Below, piece after piece: positions 1 to 9,900 of a stretch of DNA of 64,000 bases; the first letter of the stretch is position 1; the number at the start of each line of letters is the position of its first letter. The notes under the pieces were generated by a model. It was not told the DNA's origin and made no database searches. It saw only the letters and a program-made list of their open reading frames with translations. A program made the position numbers and the translations under genes. The DNA is from Acidobacteriota bacterium (GTDB lineage: Bacteria; Acidobacteriota; Blastocatellia; Pyrinomonadales; Pyrinomonadaceae), in assembly GCA_016715115.1 (NCBI GenBank), contig JADKBM010000011.1, forward strand, positions 310,001 through 374,000. The letters are read 5' to 3'.

Positions 1-110
1 TCGTCGCGCGAAACGCCAAGCAGGACGAGGAGACCGCGACCGATCTCTCCCGTTACCTCGCCGTCAACCGTGACCCTCGCGCGCGAAACGCGCTGAACAA
101 CACACCGCAT
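1..110 (-). CDS. dtd: D-aminoacyl-tRNA deacylase, N-terminal part (cut by window edge)
   Basis: The reverse strand from the ATG at 110-108 reads MRCVVQRVSRARVTVDGEVT and continues with GEIGRGLLVLLGVSRD to the window edge. This is the conserved start of the DTD family, which hydrolyses D-amino acids wrongly attached to tRNA in the cytoplasm. About 36 of the usual ~150 residues are visible; the catalytic region lies outside. The gene follows the cyclophilin gene on the same strand, separated only by an inverted heptamer repeat whose arm runs up to the ATG, so no Shine-Dalgarno sequence is visible. The family call is secure; the full gene cannot be judged. Confidence 0.88.
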   Translation of the reverse strand, partial: MRCVVQRVSRARVTVDGEVTGEIGRGLLVLLGVSRD

Positions 111-113
111 TCG

Positions 114-214
114 ATTTTGGATTTTGGATTTTGGCTATTCCAAATTCCATATTCCAAATTCGAAATTTCACTTTTCGAAACCCAGAATCCAAAATCCAAA
201 ATCCAAAATCCAAA
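114..214. repeat. Inverted heptamer array (ATTTTGG units) between ppi and dtd
   Basis: Three perfect ATTTTGG units lie at 114-134, and a reverse-complement arm of CCAAAAT-type units at 182-214. Between them is degenerate AT-rich sequence. Read from the cyclophilin stop (219-221, minus strand) the units are in sense orientation as GATTTTG. The far arm ends against the dtd start codon. The whole gap could fold into a hairpin. Confidence 0.9.
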
Positions 215-218
215 CGTT

Positions 219-704
219 TTAGCCTTCGATGTAAACGCGTTCCATCACGACCGGCTCGACCGGTTTGTCTCCGTAGCCGGTTTCGACCTCGGCGATCGCG
301 TTGACGACGTCCTGGCCTTCGATGACCTTGCCGAATTTCGTGTAGCTCGGGGGCAACGGATAATCGATGTGCATAATGAAAAACTGCGATCCGTTGGTGT
401 TCGGTCCGGAATTGGCCATCGCGACCGTGCCGCGTTCGTACGAGCCGCCGTAAAGCGACGATGATTTGTTGATCTCGTCGTCAAACTTTCCGCCCCAGGC
501 AGATTCACCGCCGTAACCCTCGCCGAGCGGGTCGCCGCCCTGAATCATAAAATTCTTGATAACGCGGTGAAAATGACCCCCGTCATAATAGTTCTTTTCC
601 GCCAAGAGCCGAAAATTCTCGGTCGTCTTCGGCGCGTCCTCTTCAAGAAGTTCGAATTTGATCGTTCCCTTGTTCGTTTCGATAACTGCCGTTCTGTTCG
701 CCAT
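219..704 (-). CDS. Cyclophilin-type peptidyl-prolyl cis-trans isomerase
   Basis: This 161-residue protein is a single cyclophilin domain. Visible signatures are FHRVIKNFMIQGGDP (catalytic Arg, and the FMxQGGD motif) and NGSQFFIMH. It isomerises Xaa-Pro bonds during protein folding. There is no signal peptide, so it is probably cytoplasmic, like PpiB, and the length fits a minimal bacterial cyclophilin. The ATG at 704 follows an AGGAGA ribosome site. The stop is followed within 4 bp by the GATTTTG heptamer array. The family is certain; the exact paralogue is not. Confidence 0.95.
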   Translation of the reverse strand: MANRTAVIETNKGTIKFELLEEDAPKTTENFRLLAEKNYYDGGHFHRVIKNFMIQGGDPLGEGYGGESAWGGKFDDEINKSSSLYGGSYERGTVAMANSGPNTNGSQFFIMHIDYPLPPSYTKFGKVIEGQDVVNAIAEVETGYGDKPVEPVVMERVYIEG

Positions 705-780
705 TGATAGTCTCCTGTAATTTATGAAGTCAAAATGATTAAGGTTTGATTATAGTAACAAATTGTTCGATTTGAAACGG

Positions 781-795
781 CGGAACTTCGTTCCG
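781..795. repeat. Short perfect hairpin CGGAAC-TTC-GTTCCG
   Basis: A 6-bp perfect stem with a 3-nt loop lies in the 137-bp gap between the HAD phosphatase stop and the cyclophilin start. There is no U-tract, so it resembles a small REP-like palindrome more than an intrinsic terminator. Confidence 0.5.
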
Positions 796-841
796 TTGAC
801 GGATAGATTCCAGCCTCGGGCTGCGGGCTTCAAGCTGTGAG

Positions 842-1717
842 TCAGGGGCTTCCGGTTTCCCTCAGAATGAACCGCTCAATTGCCGCGGCGACGCCGTTTT
901 CGTCATTGTTCGCGGTCACGAAAAACTCTTCGCGATCCTTCAACTCGGGTGACGCGTTGCCCATCACGACCGACGTTCCGGCGTATTCGAGCATTTCCAG
1001 ATCGTTGAAATTGTCGCCGCAGACCATCACCTCTTCGTGCGAGAATCCGTGCGCCATCGCCAACTTGTGAACGCCGGTGGCTTTCGACGCATTCGGCGGA
1101 AGGATGTCGAGCAGCGTGAAGTCGAGATGCGGATAAATGGTCGCCAAAATATTGACCGTCTCGCCGAGTTCGTCCTCGAGCACACGCTCGAGATCGAACA
1201 TCGCGCTGCAGTGTCCGGAAAAGGATACGTGGATGACCTCGGCCGCGTCGAGCGCGTCCTCGAGGCGTTCGACGTGATGGATCGCCTCCTCGGCTTCGTC
1301 GCCGTGCAGCAGCCGCGACCAGGCGACGTACTTCTGGAGCGGGATGTTCTCGGCCGAAATGACGTCGTAGAGCATCGTGCCTTTCCCATTCGGATCGGCC
1401 GAAATCAATGCATCGCCGCCGAAATCGCGTCCGACGCGAAGAATCTCGCGAACGGTTTCGGTCGCGATCAGCGAAACATCGACGGTTTCGAGCGATTCGG
1501 CGAATTTGAGCATCGCGCCGTTGTGCGTCACGATCGGGGCGTTGAAGCCGATCTCGAGCGCCACCGGACGTGCATCGCGAAAGCGTCTTCCGGTAGCGAT
1601 CGTCACGAGCACGCCTTTCTCCTCGGCGCGCCGGATTGCCCGTTTGTTGGCAATCGGGATCGCCCCGCGCGAGTCAAGCAAGGTTCCGTCGAGATCGAGT
1701 GCGAGAAGTTTGATCAT
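842..1717 (-). CDS. HAD-superfamily (Cof/IIB type) phosphatase
   Basis: The 291-residue protein begins MIKLLALDLDGTLLDS, giving HAD motif I with nucleophile Asp8 and acid Asp10. Motif II is in VTIATGRR, and motif III/IV is a late VCGDNFNDLEML, where the acidic residues bind Mg2+. The layout matches the Cof/YidA subfamily with a type IIB cap, which dephosphorylates sugar phosphates, FMN-like or other small phosphoesters. The substrate cannot be deduced. It is probably cytoplasmic. It lies downstream of mltG on the same strand, separated by a repeat gap. Confidence 0.92.
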   Translation of the reverse strand: MIKLLALDLDGTLLDSRGAIPIANKRAIRRAEEKGVLVTIATGRRFRDARPVALEIGFNAPIVTHNGAMLKFAESLETVDVSLIATETVREILRVGRDFGGDALISADPNGKGTMLYDVISAENIPLQKYVAWSRLLHGDEAEEAIHHVERLEDALDAAEVIHVSFSGHCSAMFDLERVLEDELGETVNILATIYPHLDFTLLDILPPNASKATGVHKLAMAHGFSHEEVMVCGDNFNDLEMLEYAGTSVVMGNASPELKDREEFFVTANNDENGVAAAIERFILRETGSP

Positions 1718-1727
1718 CAGTAGTTAG

Positions 1728-1842
1728 GATAGTGCATAACGGCGAAAGTGCGTAGTGCAAAGTCGAGAGTTCAAGATGTTTCAAGTCCGTGGTCCACTAT
1801 GAACTGTGCACTTAGCACTATGCACCGAGTCCCGCTCACTGC
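1728..1842. repeat. Inverted GTGCA/TGAGC heptamer array between mltG and the HAD gene
   Basis: Leaving mltG on the minus strand, the stop TGA at 1845-1843 begins a run of TGAGC-type units, followed by GTGCATA/GTGCACA-type units. The arm near the HAD start (1728-1765) carries AGTGCAT and AGTGCAA in the opposite orientation. The units are degenerate but the 7-bp spacing is recognisable. Confidence 0.75.
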
Positions 1843-2907
1843 TCACCGCTGCGCGCGTTTCTTCTTTCGCTGTTCTTCGAGCCAGATCTGATACGCCGCT
1901 TTGCCGCGCTCGAATTCTGCGGCCGAGGCATAAAAATGATGCGAGCCATCGTTTTTCTCGACGTTGAGGACATAAAAAATATAGTCCGTCTGCTTCGGGT
2001 TGAGCGCCGCTTCGAGCGCCGATTCGCTGACGCTCGAGATCGGACCGGGCGGGATTCCAGAAAACTTCCGCGTATTGTACGGCGAGTTCGACTCAAGATC
2101 GCTCTTGTGGATCGTGCCGTCCCAGCGATTTTCCATTTTCGCAATGTAAACCGCCGTTTGATCGATTCCGAGCGCCATTCCTTTGCCCAGGCGATTGTAG
2201 ATCACGGAGGCGACGATCTGGCGCTCGGCGTCGAATTTCGACTCGGTCTCGATCAGCGATGCGATCGTAACGACCTCATGCGGCGTACGTCCGAGAGCCT
2301 TCGCTCGGTCGTTCCATTCCGGTTTCCAGGTCTTGCGGAACTGATCGACCATCTTCTTGATGACGTCTTTCGGCTCCGTCCCGATCGGAAAGCTGTAGGT
2401 GCTCGGATACATATAGCCTTCGAGATTCTTCGCGGTCGGATCGATGTCCTTGATCAGCGAGACGTCGTCCATCAAGAGGAGCACCGATTTTTCGTCCATT
2501 GGCGGGTCGACCGGGAACTTTTCCGCGACGCGTTTGGCAATATCAAAACGCGTCCAGCCCTCGGGAATCGTCAGCTTGATCGTTCGCTCCTCGCCCTTTT
2601 CAAGTTCCTTGAGCACCTGCAGCGGGGTGATCGGCGAGGTGAACTGATAATCTCCGGCCTTGAGCTTCGAAGCGTCGCCGAAGGCTCGCAAATAGATCTT
2701 CGTCGCCGTCGGACTTGCGATGACGCCCTCGGCGGCGAGTTTGTTGACGATCTCGTTCGGCGTCGAGCCCTTCGGGATATTGATGAACTCGTTCGATCTC
2801 GAATGCTGCACCGGCTGATTGAGCGAACTGTAAAGCCACCAAGAAATTCCGCCGACGGCGATGACTGCAACGATCAATATGGACAGAAGAACTTTGATGA
2901 GACTCAT
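1843..2907 (-). CDS. mltG: Endolytic murein transglycosylase MltG (YceG-like)
   Basis: The 354-residue protein has one N-terminal transmembrane helix (about residues 5-28), a LysM-like region, then the YceG catalytic domain. The domain carries the conserved ETESKFDAERQIVASVIYNR stretch with catalytic Glu, and LGIDQTAVY. It cuts nascent glycan strands at the inner membrane and probably terminates peptidoglycan chain elongation. Length and architecture are normal. The gene's stop codon is the first TGAGC-type unit of the downstream repeat array, so its last residues may have been set by the repeat. Confidence 0.95.
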   Translation of the reverse strand: MSLIKVLLSILIVAVIAVGGISWWLYSSLNQPVQHSRSNEFINIPKGSTPNEIVNKLAAEGVIASPTATKIYLRAFGDASKLKAGDYQFTSPITPLQVLKELEKGEERTIKLTIPEGWTRFDIAKRVAEKFPVDPPMDEKSVLLLMDDVSLIKDIDPTAKNLEGYMYPSTYSFPIGTEPKDVIKKMVDQFRKTWKPEWNDRAKALGRTPHEVVTIASLIETESKFDAERQIVASVIYNRLGKGMALGIDQTAVYIAKMENRWDGTIHKSDLESNSPYNTRKFSGIPPGPISSVSESALEAALNPKQTDYIFYVLNVEKNDGSHHFYASAAEFERGKAAYQIWLEEQRKKKRAQR

Positions 2908-2983
2908 TTCGGAGAAGATTTTAGCAGAAACGCTTTCCTAATCGTTAATCGCAAATTGTTAATGGTAAATTTGAAACGTTCGT

Positions 2984-3552
2984 ATGAAACGCATATTTCT
3001 GGCGATCGATATCTCTGACGACGCGCGCTCGGCAGCGGCCGTCTACGCGCGCGAACTGCGTTCGGAGTTTCCGGGCTTGCGGGTCGGTTGGGAACGGCCG
3101 GAAAAGCTGCATTTGACGCTGAAATTCCTCGGCGACACCGCCAAGCGGCAATTGGATTCGGTCTGTGACGCCGCGCAAAAGATCGCTGCGGAATTCCCGC
3201 CGTTCAAACTGTCGATCTGCGGAACCGGCGCGTTTCCCGATGCGAGAAATCCAAGAATTCTCTGGCTCGAGTAAACGGTGACGTTTCAACGCTCGCCCGA
3301 CTGCACGGGCGATTCGAAACGGAGTGCGAAAAACTAGGGTTTCGAAGGGAAACGCGGCGTTTCACGTCGCACCTGACGATCGGTCGGGTACGTGATCCTC
3401 GAACGGCGTCCGCGTTGGCGTCGCGGCATATTGAAAAAAAGTTCGAATCGGACGAGTTCGGTGTTTCCGGTGTAACGGTTTACGAGAGTCTCGTCGATTC
3501 GAACGGTTCAACTTACAAGATCGTCGAGCGATTCGGTTTCAGAACCGCCTGA
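2984..3552 (+). CDS. thpR: RNA 2',3'-cyclic phosphodiesterase (2H family), frameshifted
   Basis: The first frame (2984-3274) carries HLTLKFLGD, the first HxT motif of the 2H phosphoesterase fold, and ends at PRILWLE. The -1 frame then continues with RVNGDVSTLARLHGRFE, SHLTIGRVRDP (the second HxT motif) and ends at 3552. Restoring one G after 3265 (TGG-GCT-CGA) joins the halves into about 189 residues, the normal length for ThpR/LigT. Family members hydrolyse 2',3'-cyclic phosphates in RNA to 2'-phosphomonoesters. Both active-site motifs are intact, so a sequencing error is more likely than a pseudogene. Confidence 0.88.
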
Positions 3553-3558
3553 CAGTTT

Positions 3559-4140
3559 CTATTTCAGGGCTTTTTCAACAGCCGCGACGAGGGCCGGGTC
3601 GTCCGGTTTGGTCGACGGGCTGAAGCGGGCAATGACGCGCCCGTTGCCGTCGACCAGGAATTTCTCGAAGTTCCAAGTGATGTCGCCACCGAAGTCCTTC
3701 TGACCGGTCAAATACCGGTAAAGCGCGTGCTGGTCGTCGCCCTTGACCGAGATCTTGGAGAACATCGGAAACGTCACCTTATACTTCAGAGTGCAGAATT
3801 CCTTGATCTCCTGTTCCGTTCCGGGTTCCTGGCCCATAAAATTGTTGGCAGGAAAACCGAGAACGAAAAAGCCCTTGTCCTTGTATTTGTCGTAAAGGTT
3901 TTGCAGCCCTTCGTACTGAGGCGTCAATCCGCATTTGCTCGCGGTGTTGACGATCAACACGACCTTGTCTTTGTACTCATCCAGCTTGACCTCACGGCCG
4001 TCGATATTCTTCATCGTGAAGTCGTGGACCGACGTTTCGACCGGAGGAACGGTCGGAACCGTCCTCAAGCCGAAGGCAAAAACCGCGCATATGCCGCCGA
4101 TCAATACGACGGCCAACCCTAAGAACCCTTTGTTCGACAT
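3559..4140 (-). CDS. Glutathione peroxidase-family thiol peroxidase, membrane-anchored
   Basis: The 193-residue protein has an N-terminal hydrophobic segment (about residues 6-24, signal anchor or signal peptide) and a GPx domain. It has VNTASKCGLTPQY with peroxidatic Cys70, a FPANNFMGQEPG loop, and WNFEKFLVD, supplying the Cys, Gln and Trp/Asn positions of the active site. Cys-type bacterial enzymes reduce peroxides, usually with thioredoxin. A TTG two codons upstream is possible, but the ATG at 4140 is spaced properly (8 nt) from AGGAG. It lies 11 bp after the SPFH gene, so the two are probably co-transcribed. An envelope location is inferred. Confidence 0.9.
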   Translation of the reverse strand: MSNKGFLGLAVVLIGGICAVFAFGLRTVPTVPPVETSVHDFTMKNIDGREVKLDEYKDKVVLIVNTASKCGLTPQYEGLQNLYDKYKDKGFFVLGFPANNFMGQEPGTEQEIKEFCTLKYKVTFPMFSKISVKGDDQHALYRYLTGQKDFGGDITWNFEKFLVDGNGRVIARFSPSTKPDDPALVAAVEKALK

Positions 4141-4151
4141 ATTCAATACTC

Positions 4152-5167
4152 CTACCGGTTCAATTCGCGCGGCGACTTCGGCGGACTCGGAAGCTGTTCC
4201 TTCTTCTCGCCGGTTTCGGCGAAAACTTCCTTGAAGGCGCCGATGCTCGAGAGCATACTCGAAGTTTCGACCGGCATAAAGATGACCTTCGAATTCTGCG
4301 ACCGCGACATATCGCGCAGCGATTCAATGTAACGCGCGGTGATCAGGTATTGCGCCGTTTCCGCGGCGCTTCCGATCGTTTGCGCTATCTGCGCGATGGA
4401 TTGTGCTTCCGCCGTCGCGTTTCGAAGCCGCGCCTGCGCCGCGCCCTCGGCTTCGAGGATCGCCGATTCCTTCAAACCTTCCGAGCGCGTGATCGCCGCC
4501 TGCTTTTCGCCTTCGGCACGCGTGATCGCCGCCTGCCTGTCGCCCTCGGCCGTCAGAATGAGCGCGCGACGGTTGCGTTCGGCGGTCATCTGTTTTTCCA
4601 TCGTGATCCTCACGTCTTCCGGCGGGTTGATGTTCTTGACATCGAGCGCGTGACTTTGACGCCCCATTTGTCGGTCGCTTCGTCGAGGATCAAACGAAGT
4701 TTGTTGTTGATCTGATCGCGCGACGAGAGCGTGTGGTCGAGGTCCATCTCGCCCATCACGGAACGCATTCCGGTGATCGTCAGCTGGACGAGACCTCCGA
4801 TAAGGTCGGTGACCTCGTAGACGCCCTTGATCGGATCCGTGATCTGCCAGTAGACGACCGAGTCGACGTTGATCGTCACGTTGTCGCGCGTGATGACCGG
4901 TTGCGGAGGAAGGTCGATGTACTGTTCGCGAAGATCGATCGACGTCAATCCGGGCCGAACGTTGGTCCAGTAAACCGCGCGCGGCGACTCAAAAAACGGA
5001 ACGATGATGTTCAGTCCGCTGGTCGCAAGCCGATGAAACTTGCCGAGGCGCTCAATGAGCAAAACGCTCGATTGCGGAACGATCTTGATCGTCTTCGCCG
5101 CGACGACGAGCAGTGCGAGTCCGATGAATGCCAGGAAAATAAACCCAAGGCCGATACCGATTTCCAT
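4152..5167 (-). CDS. SPFH/band-7 protein (paraslipin/QmcA-like), frameshifted
   Basis: The first frame starts at ATG 5167 after a GGGAGG site. It has a transmembrane helix (about residues 5-25) and the start of the band-7 domain (IVPQSSVLLIERLGKFHRL, later EATDKWGVKVTR). The second frame continues with DVKNINPPEDVRITMEKQM and the Ala/Glu-rich coiled coil (AEGDRQAAITRAEGEKQAAI) to 4152. One missing base near 4645 (GCGCGTCG read as GCGCTCG on the minus strand) explains the split. Repaired length is about 338 residues, normal for the family. SPFH proteins form membrane scaffolds and often partner proteases. The gpx gene follows. Confidence 0.88.
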
Positions 5168-5434
5168 AATTTCCTCCCTTTTCTAAAGTTATGTATTAAA
5201 TATATCGCAGATTCGAAACGAATTGCATTTGTTTTCGGCGAAATCTCGATCGGCCGCGGCAGCCCAAAAGAATGGAAGTCATCGCCCGAAGAACGAATCC
5301 CTTCCCCGATGCCGCAGATCTTCCGCAACGAGTCAAAACATCAGACGTTTACCGACGTTCTGTCACCGGACTTCTTTTTTGAATTCAACGCTCTTCATCG
5401 AAAACCCTTTTTCGGCGTATAATCTTCGGAACTT

Positions 5435-6667
5435 ATGAGCGTGAAACTTACCGACATCCAGGAAGCCCGAAAGATACTGAATGGCATTATCATCCCGACA
5501 CCGATCCTCTCGGATGAAAAGCTTTCGATCGAGATCGGCGCGAAAGCGTTTCTCAAGGCCGAATGCCTGCAGCGCAGCGGTTCGTTCAAGATGCGCGGCG
5601 CGTACAACAAGATCTCGCGCCTTTCGGCGGAAGAAAAGGAGCGCGGCGTGATCGCCGCTTCGGCGGGGAACCACGCGCAGGGCGTGGCGATGGCGGCGCG
5701 CCTGCAGGGAATCAAGGCGACGATCGTGTTGCCGGAAGCGGCACCGCTCACAAAGGTCACGGCGACCAAAGCGCAGGGCGCGGAAGTGATCCTGAAGGGC
5801 GGAAGTTTTGACGAGGCGGTCGCCTACTCAAAGGAACTACAAAAGGAACAAGGCTCGACATATGTGCACGCGTTCGAGGACTACAGCATCATCGCCGGAC
5901 AGGGAACTATTGGCTGGGAGATCGTCGAGGACCTTCCGCAAGCGACGCTCGTCGTTGTCCCGATCGGCGGTGGCGGGATCATTTCCGGAATCGCGATCGC
6001 GGTCAAGAATCTGTTGCCGAACGTGCGCGTCGTCGGCGTGCAGGCCGCGCACTGCGGCTCGGTCAATCAATCGCTCAAGGCGGGAAAACCCATTGAATTC
6101 AAGGCCTTGCCGACGATCGCCGACGGCATCGCGGTCAAGCGTCCGGGCGAGCTGACGTTGCCGATCATCAAGGAGTATGTCGACGAGGTCGTTGAAGTTT
6201 CGGAAGAAGAGATCGCGCGCGCGATCCATCATTCGGTGACGAACAACCGGCTGGTCGTCGAGGGGGCCGGTGCTGCCGGAGTAGCGGCATTGCTCGCCGG
6301 AAAGATCAAGGTCAAGCCGGACGACGTTGTCTGCACCGTGTTGTGCGGCGGCAACATTGACGCGAACTTGCTGACGCGCGTTCTCGAGCAGGTTCTGGTG
6401 CGCCAGGGCCGTTACATAATGCTCAAAGTGCTCGTCGCGGACCGACCGGGAATGCTCGCGACGCTGACGAAATGCATCGCCGAAACGCGCGCCAACGTGA
6501 TCGAGGTCTATCACCGACGCGCGATGTGGCTCGCGCCGCTCGGCTATGTCGGGATCGAAGCGCTCCTCGAGGTCCGCGACGACGGCCACGGAAACGACGT
6601 CGTCAGGCATCTGCAAAAGGTCGGCTATCACGTCGAACGCGAAGGCGTCGATACGTGGGAAGAATGA
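5435..6667 (+). CDS. ilvA: Threonine ammonia-lyase (biosynthetic-like, with ACT domain)
   Basis: The 410-residue fold-type II PLP enzyme has RSGSFKMRGAYNK with the Schiff-base Lys52, the SAGNHAQG substrate loop, and the GGGGIISG phosphate-binding loop. A C-terminal ACT-like domain (about residues 330-405) is present. It deaminates threonine to 2-oxobutanoate, the first step to isoleucine; the single ACT domain is also seen in catabolic TdcB-like enzymes, so the regulatory type is open. The gene stands alone, and no ilv neighbours are visible. Downstream are GATTTGG repeats and hairpins. Confidence 0.92.
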   Translation: MSVKLTDIQEARKILNGIIIPTPILSDEKLSIEIGAKAFLKAECLQRSGSFKMRGAYNKISRLSAEEKERGVIAASAGNHAQGVAMAARLQGIKATIVLPEAAPLTKVTATKAQGAEVILKGGSFDEAVAYSKELQKEQGSTYVHAFEDYSIIAGQGTIGWEIVEDLPQATLVVVPIGGGGIISGIAIAVKNLLPNVRVVGVQAAHCGSVNQSLKAGKPIEFKALPTIADGIAVKRPGELTLPIIKEYVDEVVEVSEEEIARAIHHSVTNNRLVVEGAGAAGVAALLAGKIKVKPDDVVCTVLCGGNIDANLLTRVLEQVLVRQGRYIMLKVLVADRPGMLATLTKCIAETRANVIEVYHRRAMWLAPLGYVGIEALLEVRDDGHGNDVVRHLQKVGYHVEREGVDTWEE

Positions 6668-6703
6668 TCCGATTTCGGATTGGGGATTTGGGATTTGGGA
6701 TTT
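6668..6703 (+). repeat. GATTTGG-type heptamer array after the ilvA stop
   Basis: Immediately after the ilvA stop there are about four units: GATTTCG, GATTGGG, GATTTGG, GATTTGG. This is the same unit family that follows the stop codons of ppi, pdhB, clpP and clpX, again in the sense orientation. Confidence 0.7.
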
Positions 6704-6771
6704 CGTCAGAGTTACGCCTTCAGGCGTGAACACGTACCCGTCAGAGTTACGCCTTCAGGCGTGAACGCGTA
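6704..6771. repeat. Two tandem 33-bp copies of a hairpin element
   Basis: Copies at 6704-6736 and 6739-6771 differ at one base. Each contains the stem ACGCC-TTCA-GGCGT. They lie between the convergent ilvA and LamG genes. A strong stem without a U-tract suggests a REP-like or bidirectional terminator role; this is inference. Confidence 0.8.
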
Positions 6772-6817
6772 TTCGCACACGCCACCGAAGCGCGCGAAGC
6801 ACGCGCCGTATCGATAG

Positions 6818-6847
6818 CACCAGGCGCCGGCGAAGCCAAGCCTGGTG
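6818..6847. terminator. Hairpin CACCAGGC/GCCTGGTG, candidate terminator
   Basis: Perfect 8-bp arms at 6818-6825 and 6840-6847 enclose a 14-nt loop, followed by only three T. It could end ilvA transcription. Confidence 0.45.
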
Positions 6848-6999
6848 TTTCAACGTAAACCGATTCCAGAGCGTGTGAAATACGCGATGTGACGATCCGT
6901 GACGATTAAAACGCATGTTGAAATGAATTCGGATTGTGACACCCCGATTCGCGCCGCGTCACTTTTTTCAGCTCTGCGCCGCTGCGCGGACAGTTCGAT

Positions 7000-9900
7000 T
7001 CACTGCCTCGAAACCTTCTGAAGAATCTGGTTCAGCAAGTCTTTGATTTCCGTATTTTCCTTTTGCAACTGCCGGATCTTGTCACGAAGGCTACTCAAAT
7101 CGGTCTCGAGCGCGCCGCCCTGCGATGCCGTCACCGACCGCACGTCACGGCCAAAATCGGCCAGCGCAGGACGCTCGACGTACGTCACGCGGTGAAGCAC
7201 GCGCCAGGCCTTGTTGGCGAACTTCTGCGCCTGGCGCAACGCACGCGCTTCTTCATCGTTGCTCGCCAGCCATTCCGGGTCGACGACATATTCGAAGAAA
7301 TCATCGAAATTCTTCGTGCTCCCTTCAAGGTAATAACTCATAAATCGGAAACGATCGACCTTTTCGCCGGGCTGAATCGGTGAATCATTGTAGTTCGTGA
7401 CTCCGCGCGATTCGATCTCGCTCATGTCGATGTTCAGTTCCACGCCGCGACTGATTTTCTGAGTCTTGCTCATTGTCAGCGCAAGCGAGACGGTGCCCTG
7501 GAGCGAAAGATCGACGGCGGCCGATATTACATTGAGCGAACTCTGATGGCCGAGTGCCGCGTTCATGCTGAAAGACCCGCCGATCGTATGCTCGGCCGTA
7601 CTCGCAAAAGTTTGTGCCTCCGATCGCAACCCGCCGTCGGCGTCCCAGACGTAATTGTTGACGATGTTCCGCTTTCCCGCGCGGATCTGAATATTCTCCA
7701 TTTTTCGCTGCCAACTCGAAAACGCGGCCGAAGCGTGCGCCTGCACCTGAATATCCTTGATCTTGTCCTTGATCTCGTTCTGCTTTTCGACCGCCTTTGT
7801 TTTTTGCGATCCGAGGTCCGCTTTGGCCTTGTCCTGCGTTTCATTCAATGGCTGTGCGGAGGCGGCCACCGTCGCACCGTCGGCCGCCTCCACTTTCTTG
7901 TCACCATCGCGATCAAGTTCGGCGGTAACCGGCGCCGGCCCTTTCTCGATCTCACGATTTAGGGACGGCGCGTCGAGCAGGCCCGAATTGAACTGGGCGA
8001 AATATGATTCGCGCTGTTTGTCCTGCTTTTCGATCTGACTCTTCAGATCATATGCTTCCTGCAATCTGAAATAGCTTGCGGGATAAAGCGAGCCGACCTG
8101 CGCCCGCATTTCGGGGACGTGCCGGAAAAATCGCTGACTGGTGGCGACGCTTCCCGTCATGCCGTCGAGACTGCCGCTCATCGTGTATGCCGGATTGATC
8201 ATGAAGGTCACGGTGTTGACGTCGATAGGAATTCCCTCGATCGGTAAGACGAGGTAACTGATCATCTTCTTGGTTCGCGCGAGACGCGATACGAAAACGT
8301 CGGCGGGAGACGAAACGACGAGCGCATAACCGACGTTTTTCGGAATAAAGCGCTTGCCGAGTTGCGGAAATTTCGCTTCAGTCTCGCGGGTGCCGCAAAG
8401 TTCAAGCCGATCCGCCATCTTTCTTCCGGACCCGGCAGTTATGGTGCTCTCATTCTGAAACTGGTAGCCGGTTTCTAAGTTTCCGGCGTATCCGCCCCGT
8501 ATTTCCAACAGTTTTTCCGCCGTTCCGACTCCAAGCGCGGTAGTGACGGCTTCAACCTCGGTGTCGACGCCCAGAAACGCATCAAGCTTGACACCGAATC
8601 CAAGGTCGTCGGAGCGCTGCCAGGTGTATTCCATGTCCTCAGACAGCGACAATTCGACCGACGCCGCGCCATTGTAATTCTCTTCGATCGTCAGATTCTC
8701 GCTCGGCACCGGCGGCGGGCCTTCGATATAGCCCAGCAAAGTCGGTTCGAATTGTCCGTTCCCGATCCAGACCAACTCCAGCGATTCGACACGTTTTCCG
8801 GAAATCAGATCGATACGGCCCGGAGACGTCGAGAGAAAACCGCGCCGCATGACCGATGTCTTTTTGAGTCCGAAGATCTACGCCGATTGTCGCGTATTCC
8901 GCACATGCGAGCGTGTTACCGCTTATCGGAAGCGTGTTGCTGATCATCAGGAACGATTCGCCGGCCAACGTTCCGTCGTCCCACGTTTCAACTTTGTCCT
9001 TAACCGTTATCGGATCCCCGGACGCGGATGACTTCTTGAGCGAATGCTGGTCAAGCGGCCAATAACTAACCAGTCCGTCGACATCATCCGACAAGCGCCG
9101 CGACATACCGTTGCGAATCTCATCCACGGTTCTGATAATGTTCCAAATGCGAATCTCGGCGATCAAAACACTGCACGTCTCGCCTGATTCCGCGAATCCC
9201 TTCCCAATGAAGTTCGAATCAAAATCGACGTCGGGCGGTGCGTGGACTATTCCGGATTTCACCATGATTCCGTTGACGAATAGTTCTGCGTTCCCTGACG
9301 GGTCGAGGGTCACGGCAAGATGCTGCCATTCGCCGCATTTCAGCGCGTTGTCGGCCGAAATCTGCTTTTGCGATTCGGCGTTGGCGACCTCAATCGTCAA
9401 ATTGTCGGTATTCCCGTCAACGATCAGGGCGATGCGATCGGACGTGGTTGAATTCTCAAAAGTAACGACTCGAATCCGGCTATGCTGATCGTCGTAGCGA
9501 ACCCACGCTTCATAAGTGATCTGATTCTGATTGAAAGCACCGGCTCCAAAGTGTGGAAGGTTGATGCTGTCGGAAGCCATGTCAAACCGAACTACCTGGT
9601 GCCCGAAATGCCCGATCGGAGCCGTGCAAGCCACCCAAGCGGGGATTCCGACGACGGTTCCGTCATGACGGTTTCCGCTTTTATCCGTTACTGATTGGCC
9701 CAAGCCATCGGTCATCGGAAGATAGGCGACGAGACCCGCTTCGTTGCCGGTAAGCGTCGTCACGCTGTTCGCGAGAATCTCTTCGGAGCTCAGCGCGTTT
9801 TCCCAGATTCGCACTTCGGCCACCTTTCCGAACGATTGTCCGGGCCCGTCGAGATTGCTGCCAATGCCGTAAATCTCTTCGCTTGATTTGGCAACTGCCG

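Noticed and set aside
5168..5434. Leader or riboswitch before ilvA
   Set aside because: No recognisable riboswitch core or attenuator peptide; only weak AT-rich sequence.
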